From positions 54,656,202-54,720,201 of the forward strand of contig CM055312.2 of the NCBI GenBank assembly GCA_029255685.2: DNA of 64,000 nt. The letters run 5' to 3'. The notes beneath the pieces were generated by a model. That model was not told where the DNA came from. It searched no databases and saw only the letters and a program-made list of their open reading frames with translations. A program made the translations under genes and the position numbers. Below, piece by piece: positions 10,066 to 21,818 of the stretch (its first letter is position 1; each line of letters starts with the position of its first letter). This stretch comes from Silene conica. Taxonomy: Eukaryota > Streptophyta > Magnoliopsida > Caryophyllales > Caryophyllaceae.

Positions 10066-10798
10066 CTTGTTCTCAAGCAAGCACTATGACTCAACTAAAA
10101 AGAAAACTTCTAATGGAATGGATTTCATGCTCAGAGCCAAACAAAACGTCATGCCTAACCGATTTAATGCAACTTCCAAAAATCAAGGAAATAGTCAAAT
10201 GCAAACGAATTGAACATGTTGAGGTAAATGCTAAACTTTCGACCTTGCAGGATTCGTTCATAATGGACTCTCACGGATCGCTCATTCTCTCAAAAACGCA
10301 AAGGGTAAGATATATGTGAAAGACAAGAAGATGATCAAGAAAATAGACTCTCACCTATCTACGACCCGTAGGAACATGCCTGCAATCTAACATGAACAAA
10401 GTCTCTACAATCGTACATATGCATTCCAACACTGTAATGACCATGACACATGCCAAGGTAATTTGGGTTGTGAGGCTATGGGTAAGAAAGGGTTAGAATG
10501 AATTTGGGGAAGAGGGGTTAAACCGAGCTAACAACCATCAAACCAAACTACAAAACACTTTCATTCTTATTTCCAAAACAACCAATGCTTAAAATTCACA
10601 AGCATGGTACTCACAAATCCTTTCTTTTCCTTCCTGTCTCTTTCTTTTCTTTCTTTTCTTCTCATTTTTTTTCATTGCAACTGAAATAGCTCATGTACAG
10701 CGTCTGTGGTCGACCGACCATCAGTGTCAGTCGGTCGACCACCTGAAATACCAGGAAGCTTATGTTTTCGTCCCAAATTTTTTTTTTTCATTGAGTTT
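10066..10798 (-). other. Athila A 3' untranslated region, part next to the LTR
   Basis: No gene that I can support. It has one GTCGACC inverted pair at 10709-10742 and a T-rich run before the CACTA-1 insertion. The last three bases TTT are the left CACTA-1 target duplication. Confidence 0.55.
10709..10742. repeat. GGTCGACCGACC / GGTCGGTCGACC inverted pair
   Basis: Two GTCGACC-centred words face each other across about ten bases, so the stretch can fold as a short hairpin. It belongs to the Athila A set of GTCGAC palindromes. Confidence 0.8.
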
Positions 10799-10960
10799 CA
10801 CTACTACAAATATGACATTAGATAACACTTAATAAAGAATGGTCAAGTTAAATAAGCGTTCTCTATAAGGGGAAAAAACGCTTATCCGACTTAAGTGTTT
10901 TCTATACTTCTATAATAGAGAACACTTACATTCTTAAAGCGTTTTATAAAAAAATAGAAA
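10799..10960. repeat. CACTA-1 left subterminal repeats
   Basis: Short words such as AAGCGTTCTCT, AAAACGCTTAT, AAGTGTTTTCT and AGAGAACACTT occur in both orientations, behind the CACTACTACAAA terminus. Confidence 0.8.
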
Positions 10961-11065
10961 ATGCATGTTCAATTTAATAGTTCTCTAATCATAATTTAAT
11001 AAAATGAATTAATAACAATATATTGATAAAAACATTACTTGGTATTAATTCTATACTCGATCCTC

Positions 11066-11090
11066 CACTACTACAAAAACCTTATTCTAG
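11066..11090 (+). repeat. Internal second CACTA terminus
   Basis: CACTACTACAAAAACC followed by TTATTCTAGCGCG. It looks like the left end of another CACTA subfamily with AGCGCG-type subterminal words. No matching right end was found inside CACTA-1. Confidence 0.6.
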
Positions 11091-12048
11091 CGCGTTTTTT
11101 CGTCTTCATCAATATACAATTCATCTTTCTCCTTCAATCTACGGTTCATTCATCCTCTCAAACTCAATTTAACCTTTGATTCAGTTAAAACGTCAAAGTG
11201 ATAGTCGCATCAAAGCCAACTTTTCTATTCAGAGTGGTTGCGCGCGCAATGGCAATTATTCTCCTAATAGATTTCAATCTCTATCCGTTGCTTTTAATCT
11301 AATCTGCAGTGCTAAAACTCGGGTAATTTAGTTTATGTTTGGATTAATTGAATTGTTAATTGCGTTTTATTTGATTCAATCAGGTTAATTAGGGTTGTGA
11401 ATTATTAATTTGCTTTGGATTTGGGATTTAGGGTTTCTTAACCTCGAAATATTTTCGATTCCGGAACTGGTTTATTTAATCTGATGTGCATTATTCTCTG
11501 AATTTCAACTGAATTTCAACGCTTCTCGATGATGATAGTCCTCTTGGTGAAGAAAGTGCATTTAATGTCTGGTTTCGATTAGGCTGCGACACATCTTAAT
11601 CTTGTTAGGATTCATCCCGATGTTTGTTACTGATGGAATTAGTGGTCGGAAATGTTTGTGTTGAATGTGTTGTTTCTTTCATGAATGTGCTGTCGGAATT
11701 AGGATTCATCTCGATGTTTGTTACCATCTCAGGAGGAAGCATACAAGCTGCTCCCTTATCTATTTGTTAGAAGTTTACTTCGAAGAACTTTATTATGTAA
11801 TGTTGTGATTTAAGCACACTAGTTTATTTTAATGGTTTAAGCTTGATTATTGTTCTTATTATTTTTATTGTCTTTATGTGTTATATGGAGATTAATTAGC
11901 TACTTACATGGGAATGGAACCAAAGAGGGACTTTAGGACACACGACTGAAACGAAGATTAATCTTCATTTTTTTGTCTTAGTTTTATTGGGTTTGTGTGT
12001 CTTATTGGGTTTATTTGGTAACATATTGCTTGTTCAGTTCATGGAGTT

Positions 12049-14615
12049 GTGGAAAAAAATTTTTGTCTTGGTGTCCTGGCTTCAGCAAGAAAGTACATAA
12101 GTACGGAGCAAACATTATATACGGATGAAACAAATTTTGAGCTGTTATTTGTGATACATGCTGCAGTGTTAAAACAAAATGAACTATGTCAACAATCTTC
12201 ATTACCGGATAACGAATTTATTGGGTATTGGCATTTCTTATGCTACTCAATTTGTCAATGCCACACAAGCAACAAGTAGCATCAGTGCAATAAGCAATTT
12301 TCTGCAATTTCGCCTTAGTGTTCAGACCATCAGCCATCACAAGCCAAAGAATCAGCGAGTGTTTTGGGATATTCCAAGTATTTCAAACCATGTTATACCA
12401 GGTTACAGTGGACTGATTATTAGTGAGCCATCGTTATCCTCCTCGAACAGAATAACCCAAAGGATCCGCCACCCAAATATTATTCTTGTAACCATCTTTC
12501 AACTTGTCTTTTGCCTTGCAGATCGCCCTCCAACTCCAGGATACATCATTCAGGTATTTTTTTTTTCCTTATGTGAATTTCAATTATGCATGGTTGGTTT
12601 TGTGTGTGAAATTTACAGATTTGGTTAATGGTTTATTGTTCTTAATCTCGTTGAGAATTGCATCTGTCAACTGATGTTTCACTATTCGATGAATGTAGAT
12701 AGTTTAGAGAAATGTCTTACTCCGTATTTTAATTTGTAGCCTATTTTTCTAACGATCATAGTAAAATGATTACTCAGGTTACTGGATTACTGTATCTTGG
12801 CCATAGCTCATTATTGATTGTTTCTCAGTTTGATTACTCAACTCAACTTTTAGATATCGAGACAACAGTGCAATGTTGTTGTTGTTCTGTATATGCTTGT
12901 TTTGCAGAGCTTATTAGTTTGCGAAAAACAGAACAGGGAAGGTCCACTCAGAACTGCATACCCACCTGGCATTCCAGATGGTCTTATCAGCAATTATGAA
13001 ATCAAATCATTTTATGGATGCACAAATGCTTTTTTGGGGTTATTGGCATCTGTAATTGCTGCCGTATTGATGGCTTACGGAAACACCTTCCGCTCCTCTT
13101 CTCATCGGTAAGACTACGCCATCTTTTTCACATCCTTCTCTCCCATTTCAGCATGATAATTTATCAATCAATGGCGAAGTAGGACGAGTTCAACGAATCA
13201 ACTCAGTTGCATGATGGAATGTTTTTCACTCTATCTGCAGCCTATGCCCTTTTAACCGTTGTTCGCTGGTAACCGGGTAACTCCCTTTTCTTTTCTCTTT
13301 CGGGTTATTGTTCGTTTTGCTTGATTGACTGAAGTCTTCTGTCAATACCCATTGAAAAACAAGCATAGTGTTGTGTAGAATTAGGATGAATGTTACAACA
13401 TATACTGAAATAAGACTGTAATACGGCATATAAAAGACCACCTGCGAATGTTATCTAAGTTCAAGAACTTCAGTAATTCATGTTTCATTAGACAGACATC
13501 GTCTTAAAATGAGTCCAATATCGGATATGTCTGAGCTTAAGAAATCAATTCATTCACTACACTACACTGCATTGGTCACTACACTCCACTGGTCATGTCG
13601 GTAATTCTAATTTGATCGAACTTTCAGCAGCTAAGTTCTGTAGATTATCAGTCACTTATTTGTAGTTATTGTTGAGCAAAGTTTGATATGTAGTCAATGA
13701 AGTTTGTGAATGTTAGGTTTGAAAATCTTGAAATAGTTGCTTCATGACAGATTCAATTTATAATTATTCAATCGAGATTGTGTCACCATGGATGGAGTAC
13801 TCTGAAGGTTTTTGTTCTCATGAATATTTTTGTTAATGGAGGTAACTGAGAACTGTCCATGTTGCTCATTTACTTCGTCTTCTTCCGTCTTTTTATTTCT
13901 GTGTTCCTAAGACAGATGTTTTGCATAATTGCAGTTCGTGTAGCCTTTTCAGCTTCCTCATGTTTGCTGTTATTTTAAAACCTAAGGTAAGCATTCTTAG
14001 AAATAGTTTTTCTCTTACGGTTGTTGCTTTATGGTCATATATATGTATATAAAATATTTATGACCGCTAAATGATATTAGTGACAGGGACAAATGCTTAA
14101 GGTATAGTCATTTTAAGCAGATATCGTCTTTCGGATACTGGCTTAGTGAAAACGCAATCGGAATTCACAATAATGAAAGACATAAGGTTAGTAGGGGTTT
14201 AAATAATCTAGAAAGAGTTTTCCTCTCTGTGTCGTGGAATTCATAGATTAATAGTTATAGAGTACTTAGTATTCCCTTATACAAAGTCGTAGTTATTGAA
14301 CTCTTTTGTGAATCTTCTTATATGTCAAGTTTCTGTAGTCCCGAGTTTCTTATAAACCTAACCTTAATAATATTGTACAAATGTGAGCTCACTGTTCACA
14401 ACTTATTGTTTTCTTTATGCCATGAACCTTCCAAAATATACAATTGTTGCCCCTTTATAGGTTGGTATACATTGGTCAGTATGTTAAAGTGTTTGAATAT
14501 ATTCTGTGCAATTTGTGACCGCATTCTGTAAAACCAAAAGCTGACTAATTAGATTATTTTTTGACATTTCAGTGTGCAGGAAATCGAACAGAGACGAGGA
14601 AAGTACAAAAATTAA
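12049..14615 (+). pseudogene. Captured plant gene fragment of unknown function inside CACTA-1
   Basis: I do not recognise the protein. Splice-like structure is clear. A segment ending DRPPTPGYIIQ at 12555 stops at CAG/GTATTT. An exon at 12908-13108 follows TTTTGCAG, ends at CGG/GTAAGA and stays in frame with the first. It encodes a polar part (REGPLRTAYPPGIPDGLI) and a likely membrane helix (AFLGLLASVIAAVLMAYG). A further short exon-like piece follows ATAATTGCAG near 13935 and ends at AAG/GTAAGC. A last one begins after TGTGCAG near 14580. Upstream, 11090-11290 looks like a 5' leader. The fragment is probably a transduplicated host gene with one membrane span, but the parent is not identified. 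Confidence 0.45.
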
Positions 14616-15004
14616 GAGGAGTTGGCTAGACGTTTCGGCAGTTGGAAATGGTATGAGCTTCTCAATTGGGTAAATCATATGAAGTATAACTTGGGGACAA
14701 ATTGTGGATGAGACGTTTCTGCAACTCTTTTCAGTACTTCGTCTGTCCCAATATGTTGTGCAACTCTATTAATCATAGAGGTGTCTTAGGTTGTGTAATT
14801 TTTCATTTGTAAATTAGAATCTTGTATATGGCGTATTTTAGAATACATGGTGTTTTGGATGGTGATTAATGATACGGTGTATGGCACTTTTGAAGTAATA
14901 AAAGTTACTACTTTCTCATATTTTGTCTTTGTTTGAATTTTCAGTATTTCTCCATTTGTAAAATACGTATAAGATTATTATTATTTTTTTGAAAAAAATA
15001 AAAT

Positions 15005-15229
15005 GAATAGAGAACTGTTGGCTTACCTAACCGTTCTCTTTTCCTAGGAAAAGAGAACGCTTATCAGGTGTTCTCTAAAGCTCATTTCAACCGTTCTCTA
15101 TGATTGTGAATACAAAACGCCTCTTATAACAGTTCTCTAAGGTTTAGAGAACACTGAGTTGGAGAACGCCTGTAAGGCGTTCTCTAAAGCTAATTTCAAC
15201 AGTTCTCTAAGCCTATTTTTGTAGTAGTG
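15005..15229. repeat. CACTA-1 right subterminal repeats
   Basis: About ten GTTCTCT or AGAGAAC words, many as inverted pairs (for example AACCGTTCTCTTTTCC / AAAAGAGAACGC), before the TTTTTGTAGTAGTG terminus. Confidence 0.85.
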
Positions 15230-15232
15230 TTT

Positions 15233-16175
15233 CTCTTTTTCTTTTTCTTTCATTTTGAACACAAAATTCTTCTTTTTCCTTTCCATCACTTCCTACACAT
15301 TTTTTTCAATGGAGCACAATAATCAAAGATATCAAAACAGTCCCAACACACCTTGTTACTAGCTCGGCTAGGGTAGGCTAATTAAGAATGTAGTATATGG
15401 GATGAAAAGGCAATTTGGCTATGTGAGGGTTATGGGTCAAACAAGAAAGGGAGACCTCTACCACATGTGTCAACAAACCACAAACCCGAATGCATATAGG
15501 TACAAAGTAGACAATGCTCATGCTTATGCAAGTTTATGTGACATGCCTTAGGAGGAGAAACTACTCTCATTCCTACATGAAACCGGTCATGAATGTCACC
15601 GATTTATTAGGCTCTAAAACTCAGAATTGAAGTAGCTTGCCAAAAAAGAGTCAAGTCTAGTTGTTTAACATAAAATCAACAAAAACTCGTAGACAATGCA
15701 GAAGACTTGCTTGAAAAATTTGAAAATGCAAGGCAAGACAATTAGGCGAAATGTAAGACATAATCATCATAGTAACCATCCGTTCCGACTCGACCTTTAT
15801 GCTAAAAGAAACGTGCATTTTTTTGAAGTTTTGGTGTAAATGCAAAAAATAAGGGAAACAATGCAAAACTGAAATGCAATAAACGTGCGTCACAAAAAGA
15901 TGAAATAAAAACATATGCAAAATCAACAAAAGGAGAAAGACAGATGAGATAAAGACAGATGCAGACTCAACAAAAGGATGCATATACCCTCCCTAAACCA
16001 AAACGCACAATGCCCTCATTGTGCTCAACAACACAAATCCACAGCAGAATAAGTTGGGGATAAGTAAAAGCAAACTAGAAGAAAAATTGAAAAACTAAAA
16101 AACCAAAAGAAAAGGGACTCACAAGATGCACCGCCCCAAACCAAACGTCGGAGAGGGGAGGTTTGGGCTCTAACT
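15233..16175 (-). other. Athila A 3' untranslated region, part next to the extra ORF
   Basis: No gene. It carries the same landmarks as 395-850 of Athila B, including the GGAGGGTAT phrase on the minus strand near 15985, so it is homologous Athila spacer. Confidence 0.6.
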
Positions 16176-18567
16176 CTAATCCTCTAGGTCGTACTCAGAC
16201 CCACTAGCCTCCGCCTCCGCCTCCTCCTCCTCCTCCTCAGACCCACTACCCTCTGCTGATGCAGCTCCAGAGGCTTCCCCAGATCCATAGCCGCCCTTTG
16301 GATGGGTGTAGAAGGAGGGATGAGTCCAGGGACCGGTGGGGAGCTTGTTGAGCGAGGCATACTCCGAGTAAATCGGGAATTGAACGAGGGTGTCGTCCAA
16401 ACTCTTCCTGATAATTGCCTGCAAAGATCTGCCACCATATGTGAGACCGACTTGCTGTCATAGACAGCAGGTATATCAATAATAGGAGGGGCAATGAAGT
16501 TGGGAGGATAGCCCGTCCCCGGTGAAGCGTGTGAGGTACTGGGGCCGGCTCCTCTAGAGCCTCTAGAGGTTCCTCCCCTAAGTGGGAGGTGGTAAGATGG
16601 AAGGAGTGGTCTGGGCCCGCCCTCTACGTCGACAAAGGGTAGTAAGGGCGGGGCGGTAGTGATGGGGATGCGGTCACTGGTGTAGGTGTCGATCTTCCAA
16701 CACCTATCATGGTCAACCCACTTCACGGACCTAACATAAGCTAGGTCCATGTAGCGGGAGAGAGGAGTAAGACCATCCTCAAAATGGGGGAACTGAAACA
16801 TAAGGCGGTAAGCTAAACGAGAAACTAACCACACCCCCCCACCCCCCCCCGCAAACAATTGTGGTCAAGGTGGTTCCCTCCCCAACCGTCACAAAATGTG
16901 AGGCGGTCAAATAAGCTATGTTATAAAACAAAGACTGTTGGAGTAAATGTCCTTCACAGTGTGTGATTATTTGAGTAAATCTTTTACAGGATCACACAGG
17001 CATACTTAGTATATTAATCAGTTGATTAACGTTTATCGGTAACGATTGACTCACTAGAAGTTTGACGTTACTGTCATATGATGGCGATAATCAGCTGATC
17101 CCTAAAGGTCACACCTATAGGATAGTACTGAGAAATGTGATTATATATTGATATAATTACATAAATGCTAAACTTAGCTAAATGTAGTTAAGTAGATGAT
17201 AAACATTTAATGTGATTAAATTATAATTAGGAGAAATGAATTAAATGTTAATTCTAATAAATATATATAAAAGTTATATTTATTAATTATATTTTAATGT
17301 ATGATAAGAAAAATATAATTGGGATTAATTAATTATAAGATAATTAATTAATATTCTCCGGGAATTAAATTTGTACACCGAAAAGTATTAAAATATATAT
17401 GATATTTTAAGGAAGTTCGGAATAAGGAAACTGACTCAAAATATTATATTATAATGAGGTTTCCTAATTGAAGTACAATACCAACACAAACCAAAACCCT
17501 ATATATAGAGGGTTTCGGCCGTGATGTTGGGGACATAAGAAGAAAACGTTTTCCTCTCTTATTCTCCTTGATTAGTTTATCATCTTAATCCCAAAATAAA
17601 TCCTCTAAAATAATTAATAGTAATTTAGGAGGAGCATTGAGGGAATCTTTCTCATTCGTCTTGGGTGCAATCTAAGGAGAACTTCTACCTTGAAGTTTGG
17701 GTTTATACTAGGTTGTTCTTAGGCCGATCTCATATAGGACCAAAGGTTATTTCTATGATCCTTGTCCTATTATTTCAGTTCTATTGTTTTAATATAAATT
17801 CGTTTTTGATATAATCCTTGGCAGTATTAATTAAGTTAATACTTTTATGAGTAATTTAAGAAATTATTTCCTACAAAGACCTCATACGCCTCACATTGAG
17901 GAATCCCGCCAAAATAGAAAGCTCGATGATGTTTAGGTTTTGGGATTCCTTCCGGCAAAACACAGTATTGGCCAATAGCCTCAGATAATACCGAAGGGCA
18001 GGCAAATGCACAGAGTTTCCCTTCTTCTTCCCACCATGGGAGTCAGAAATATATACAAGACCAGAAAACCTTGTATGTATCAGCTGGGTCACCAGTACGA
18101 CCCTCAGCACTCAATCCCAAGTAACCTGCAAACTCATCTAATGTTAAAGCATAAGTTACATTAAACAGACGGAAAGAAATGCACTTAAAATCCCTTCTCG
18201 CCTTCAACGCTTCAACATCGAAGCTGAAAGACGAGAAAAACTCTAAGGTGAGGACGGGGTAAGTGAACTCATCCATGTTGATGAGTCCTGAAAGACCCGT
18301 ACCATTGAGTAAGTCTACTACATCCCTATAGCACCCCAACTCAATGAGCGTAGGCTCATGCAGAAATCGAGTTGCTGTCACGTGACATCTAGTCGACAAA
18401 TGCAAGACCCGGGCCCTTTGGGCCGGGGTTTGAAAGACAACCTGCGGATAGTCCGGTAGATTATCCGTGCTTTGCACCGGTATCGCCCTTGAACTGCTTA
18501 CTTGGCCTCTTGATGTGCTTGCCTCGGAGGTGCGAGACCTTTTGTTTCCCCGAAATCGTCCGAACAT
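16176..18567 (-). pseudogene. Athila A extra 3' ORF (ATHILA ORF family), split by a solo LTR
   Basis: Starts at 18567 with a basic, serine-rich N-terminus (MFGRFRGNKRSRTS). It continues through HVTATRFLHEPTLIELGCY, LEFFSSFSFD and SFRLFNVTYALTLDEFAGYL to about 18050. A following frame reads NTVFCRKESQNLNIIELSIL and NVRRMRSL up to the LTR insertion at 17875. After the LTR, a frame resumes with VSRLAYRLMFQFPHF, DLAYVRSVKWVDHDRCW and GTGYPPNFIAPP, and ends near 16176 in an acidic tail rich in Glu, Ala, Ser and Gly. Frame breaks occur near 18050, at a G-run near 16843-16855 (minus strand) and near 16420. It lies downstream of integrase, the usual place for this Athila protein of unproven function. 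Confidence 0.75.
16936..17875. mobile_element. Solo LTR, probably Ty1/copia
   Basis: A 940-bp block begins TGTTGGAGTAAATG and ends TTATTTCCTACA, with a perfect 5-bp duplication AAGAC (16931-16935, 17876-17880). No internal genes or primer sites are present, so it is a solo LTR. It shares the block TCACACCTATAGGA and neighbouring text with the solo LTR at 48813-57830, so they are related families. Copia is inferred from LTR style only. Confidence 0.88.
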
Positions 18568-18687
18568 GTTGAATCTGCAAAATTCGCAACAACACTCTTA
18601 ATAGTTGAATTCCCTTCAAAATTAACCGAGATTATTAAACCAAAACTCAGCCAAATTATGAACAAAAAGTTCCTGTAACAGTAATAG

Positions 18688-18795
18688 TGGTCGACCGACC
18701 ACTCTTCGCGGTCGACCGACCGACTATCGGTAAATACAGAGTTTCTGGAAAAGTCGACCGGTCCACCGACTTAAATTACAGGTCGGCCGACTTGT
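18688..18795. repeat. GGTCGACCGACC palindrome cluster
   Basis: Contains GTGGTCGACCGACCAC, GCGGTCGACCGACCGAC, AAGTCGACCGGTCC and GGTCGGCCGACTT within about 110 bases. Confidence 0.82.
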
Positions 18796-19224
18796 CGCGG
18801 TAACATTCCGAACAGGTTTCGCAATTTTCAGAGCTTTTCGGGCAATAAAAAGGAAAGAGAACATAAGACAAACCCTAATCAACTACAAACCGAGGAAAAG
18901 AGACTAGATCTAAAGGTAACAAACTGAAATAAGAACAACCTACACTAAAACACCTTCTTAAATCAAAGAGGATTTGAATTAAGAAGCGGTTTTACTAAGA
19001 AAACGGAAAAGAAGAAGCTAAAAACTGAAAAGGAAAACAAAAACTGAAAGAAAAACATACCTTTGAAACGGAAAATTGAAAGATCTAGCAAGAAATTAAG
19101 TTGGGTGAAGAAAAAAGGGTGGCTAGGGTTTTGTTGAAGAGAGGGAGTGAGTTTTCTGATTTTGAAGAATAAGAATGAAAGTAATTTCAAAATTTGGACT
19201 TAAAAAACTCGGTCTCCTCGACAC

Positions 19225-19343
19225 CTGGTCGATCGACCAACAAGTTCGGTCGGTCGACCAGTCCCCAATTACCTCAATTTTCCCGTAGCCTGTTTCGTGA
19301 GAGCCCTTGGTCGGTCGACCTAGTTACTCGGTCGGTCGACCAG
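19225..19343. repeat. GGTCGATCGACC / GGTCGGTCGACC palindrome cluster
   Basis: Four words: CTGGTCGATCGACCA, CGGTCGGTCGACCAG, TTGGTCGGTCGACCTAG and CGGTCGGTCGACCAG. They come as two close pairs. Confidence 0.85.
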
Positions 19344-19523
19344 ACCCACTGGTAATTTCCTCCTAATTTCCTGCTCAAGCTTACAATTCTCGTTAAAAGT
19401 ACTAAGAACGAAAAAGAAACGACTAAAACTAAGAAAACTACAAAGCAGGGAAAAACACAAACTACTACATGGGTTGCCTCCCGGTTAGCGCTGGTTTAAG
19501 AGGTCCTGTACGACCTTTTTACC

Positions 19524-19995
19524 TCACTCTGAAGCATCCAATAATGGATTGAAGTACAAGCCTTCAACCTTCCCAACAAATTCATTTGGTCCTTGGAAAT
19601 GCTTCACGTATTGGCCATTCACTTTGAACCTCTCCCCAGCTGAGGTTTCAAACTCAATTGACCCAAACTTCGAGACCGCTGTGATGGTGTAAGGTCCACT
19701 CCACCTAGATTTCAGCTTACCAGGAAATAATCGTATACGAGCATTAAAGAGTAGAACCTTATCACCTACCTGAAAGTCACGTTTTATGATCCTCTTGTTA
19801 TGCCAACGCTTGGTTTTCTCCTTGTAAATCTGTGCATTGTCATAGGCCAGCAGCCTAAATTCTTCAAGCTCATTTAACTGTGACAACTGTTTCTCACGGG
19901 AAAGATTAGGGTCTAGATTAAGATCACATATAGCCCACCAAGACTTTCGTTCTAACTCAACTGGTAAATGACAAGTTTTACCATATACTCCACAC
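19524..19995 (-). pseudogene. Athila A integrase, C-terminal part
   Basis: The minus-strand frame runs from GVYGKTCHLPVELERKSWWAI through ELEEFRLLAYDNAQIYKEK to FQVGDKVLLFNARIRLFPGK and SRWSGPYTIT. This is the C-terminal domain of Ty3/gypsy integrase with its GPF/Y-type GPYTI motif. It is cut from the core domain by the insert at 20001-21688 and by LINE-1, and about a dozen residues usually found before YGK..CHLP are missing. Confidence 0.88.
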
Positions 19996-20000
19996 CAGTC

Positions 20001-20479
20001 ACAAGACCCAATATACTCCGCTCCATATCACAAGACCCATTATTCGTCACATCGTATCGTGTCACAGAATTATTCAATCAAATACAGCAATATATCAATC
20101 ATTCAATATAATAAGATGAACATTGTTAACATTGGTTAATAATCAAATAACTCATCAACAGGCATACGGTATTCCCCTACCTCGAATAGCAGAATGAAGA
20201 CAAGTCCAAGGCTCGTTAGAACTGTTCCACGCGAAACTCGCTCCCTAAACACGTATATATAACGAATTAATAACCTTCCTGAAACCCCATAACAAACTAT
20301 ACTTGCTATAAATAGAAACCTTCAATAATGGAAAGTTTCCAAAAATAGTAACTTTCCCGAAATAGTAACTTTCTTAAATCGAAACTTTTCCGACTCGTAA
20401 AGCCCCTCAACTATTCATCTTAGCCAATTATTTAAAATACTATAACCAAAATTACACAATACAAAAATGAACCATAATC

Positions 20480-20521
<42 letters not shown>

Positions 20522-21688
20522 ACTATTAGCAATATAATAATAATATTTGTAGTAAAAGAAAGCCATATTTGTTATACGTATAATGCAAACTACAAAACGG
20601 CAGAACACCATCTTCGCGACCCATAACCACCCTTACCACCACGCTACTCCTCCACCACCGCCGGCAACCACCGCCTACCACCCTCGCCTCAACCTGCGTG
20701 TCTCACTACACTCACAACCAGCCCCGTCCTTGACTCACTCCCGCGAACCCGACTACCCCTAACCAACGCCCGCAACTCCGACAACCACCAAGACCACCAC
20801 CATCACTACCCCTTGACGTCAGGCACATACTATCACCATGGTGCCACCGTGTCGACCTCCCCCGAGTCAACGGTGGTACCACCCAATCCCCTTACGCGCA
20901 ACCGACCCCAAGCAAGTGAGCAACACCCACTGCCGACGACTAACGGCAGCCAACCACCAACCCTACACTCGCATTCACTCCCGTAACCAACCCTAGACAC
21001 GACGAAGACTCGACCACAGCGACGCTTACCACCATAGACGCGAAATGAAAGAAAGAACGTTAAACTCACCTTAGGTTAGACTCGAAACAGCTTCGAAGGC
21101 TCCCTGAACATCCTTAACCACCGCCGCTCGCTGCCACCTCACTCTCTCTCTCTCTTGTTTGGACGGTTGTCGTTGCTAGTGTTGAGAGGAGGCAGGTATG
21201 AAGGAAAACAACTAGGGTTTCGGATGGGGCATACGTATGATTCATACGGACGTGTAGGGTTGTAGGGTCTTTCCGTGTATTGGGCATACGGTTAAACACA
21301 AGTTCTCGGCCCAATCACAACTCATAGTCTATTATGACTATCCTCATAACATTATTCACATAATTTGAACCGAGCCCAACTCGTTATACACATATAACTC
21401 GTAACATTATTATTAGTTGAGGTATCTACTTGCGATAGAAATTAATATAAAGTCGTAACATAATATAAAACCTATAATGCTAACTCCGAGTCAAAACCCG
21501 AGTTTCGAAAATGAAAGGTATTACTTATTCGATAAGATAATTATCGAATACTAATGTTCAAATACGATAAAAACGTCAATATAAACCATAAATGTCATAC
21601 TCAAATCCGAGGTAAACATCATTCAAATATTATCAACACGTGATTATATAAGTACGAAATATTATAAACAAAATACGCGGTATTACAG
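20001..21688 (-). mobile_element. LTR-like insertion in Athila A integrase, possibly a chromovirus solo LTR
   Basis: A 1,688-bp block interrupts the integrase and is flanked by CAGTC on both sides (19996-20000, 21689-21693). Read on the minus strand it starts CTGTAATACCGCG, similar to chromovirus LTRs that begin TGTAATACC. The other end is TCTTGT, so the termini are not canonical TG...CA. It has no coding genes. It holds a (TAA)n run and a C-rich, ACC-rich stretch at 20630-21030 whose open frames look random. Confidence 0.55.
20480..20521. repeat. (TAA)n microsatellite
   Basis: About fourteen uninterrupted TAA units within the LTR-like insert. Confidence 0.95.
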
Positions 21689-21693
21689 CAGTC

Positions 21694-21746
21694 CTATAAG
21701 CCCATAAAACATCATCTAATTTAAGGCTCCAATCTTTCCGAGACTT
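21694..21746 (-). pseudogene. Athila A integrase, short middle piece
   Basis: Minus-strand reading SRKDWSLKLDDVLWAYRT joins the core domain (26454 onwards) to the C-terminal part. It includes the left copy of the LINE-1 target duplication at 21733-21746. Confidence 0.85.
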
Positions 21747-21818
21747 TTTTTTTATAAAAGGTAAGTATATTATAGAAAATTATAAGGTGTCCATGTACAA
21801 AGATGGTGACAGTAGAAA

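Larger units (their letters stand above)
10799..15229. mobile_element. CACTA-1: non-autonomous CACTA element carrying a gene fragment
   Basis: It starts CACTACTACAAA and ends with the inverse TTTGTAGTAGTG, and is flanked by a 3-bp duplication TTT (10796-10798, 15230-15232), as expected for CACTA elements. Both ends carry subterminal repeats of GTTCTCT/AGAGAAC type. The 4.4-kb interior has no transposase. It has what looks like a captured plant gene with intron-exon structure. Confidence 0.9.
18568..19523 (-). other. Athila A spacer between integrase and the extra ORF
   Basis: No gene. The spacer contains two clusters of GTCGACC palindromes (18688-18795, 19225-19343) separated by A-rich sequence. 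Confidence 0.6.

Noticed and set aside
20833..21314. Minus-strand frames of 78 and 66 residues in the C-rich part of the LTR-like insert
   Set aside because: No recognisable domain. Composition follows the local ACC/GGT bias, and the region lies inside an inferred LTR.
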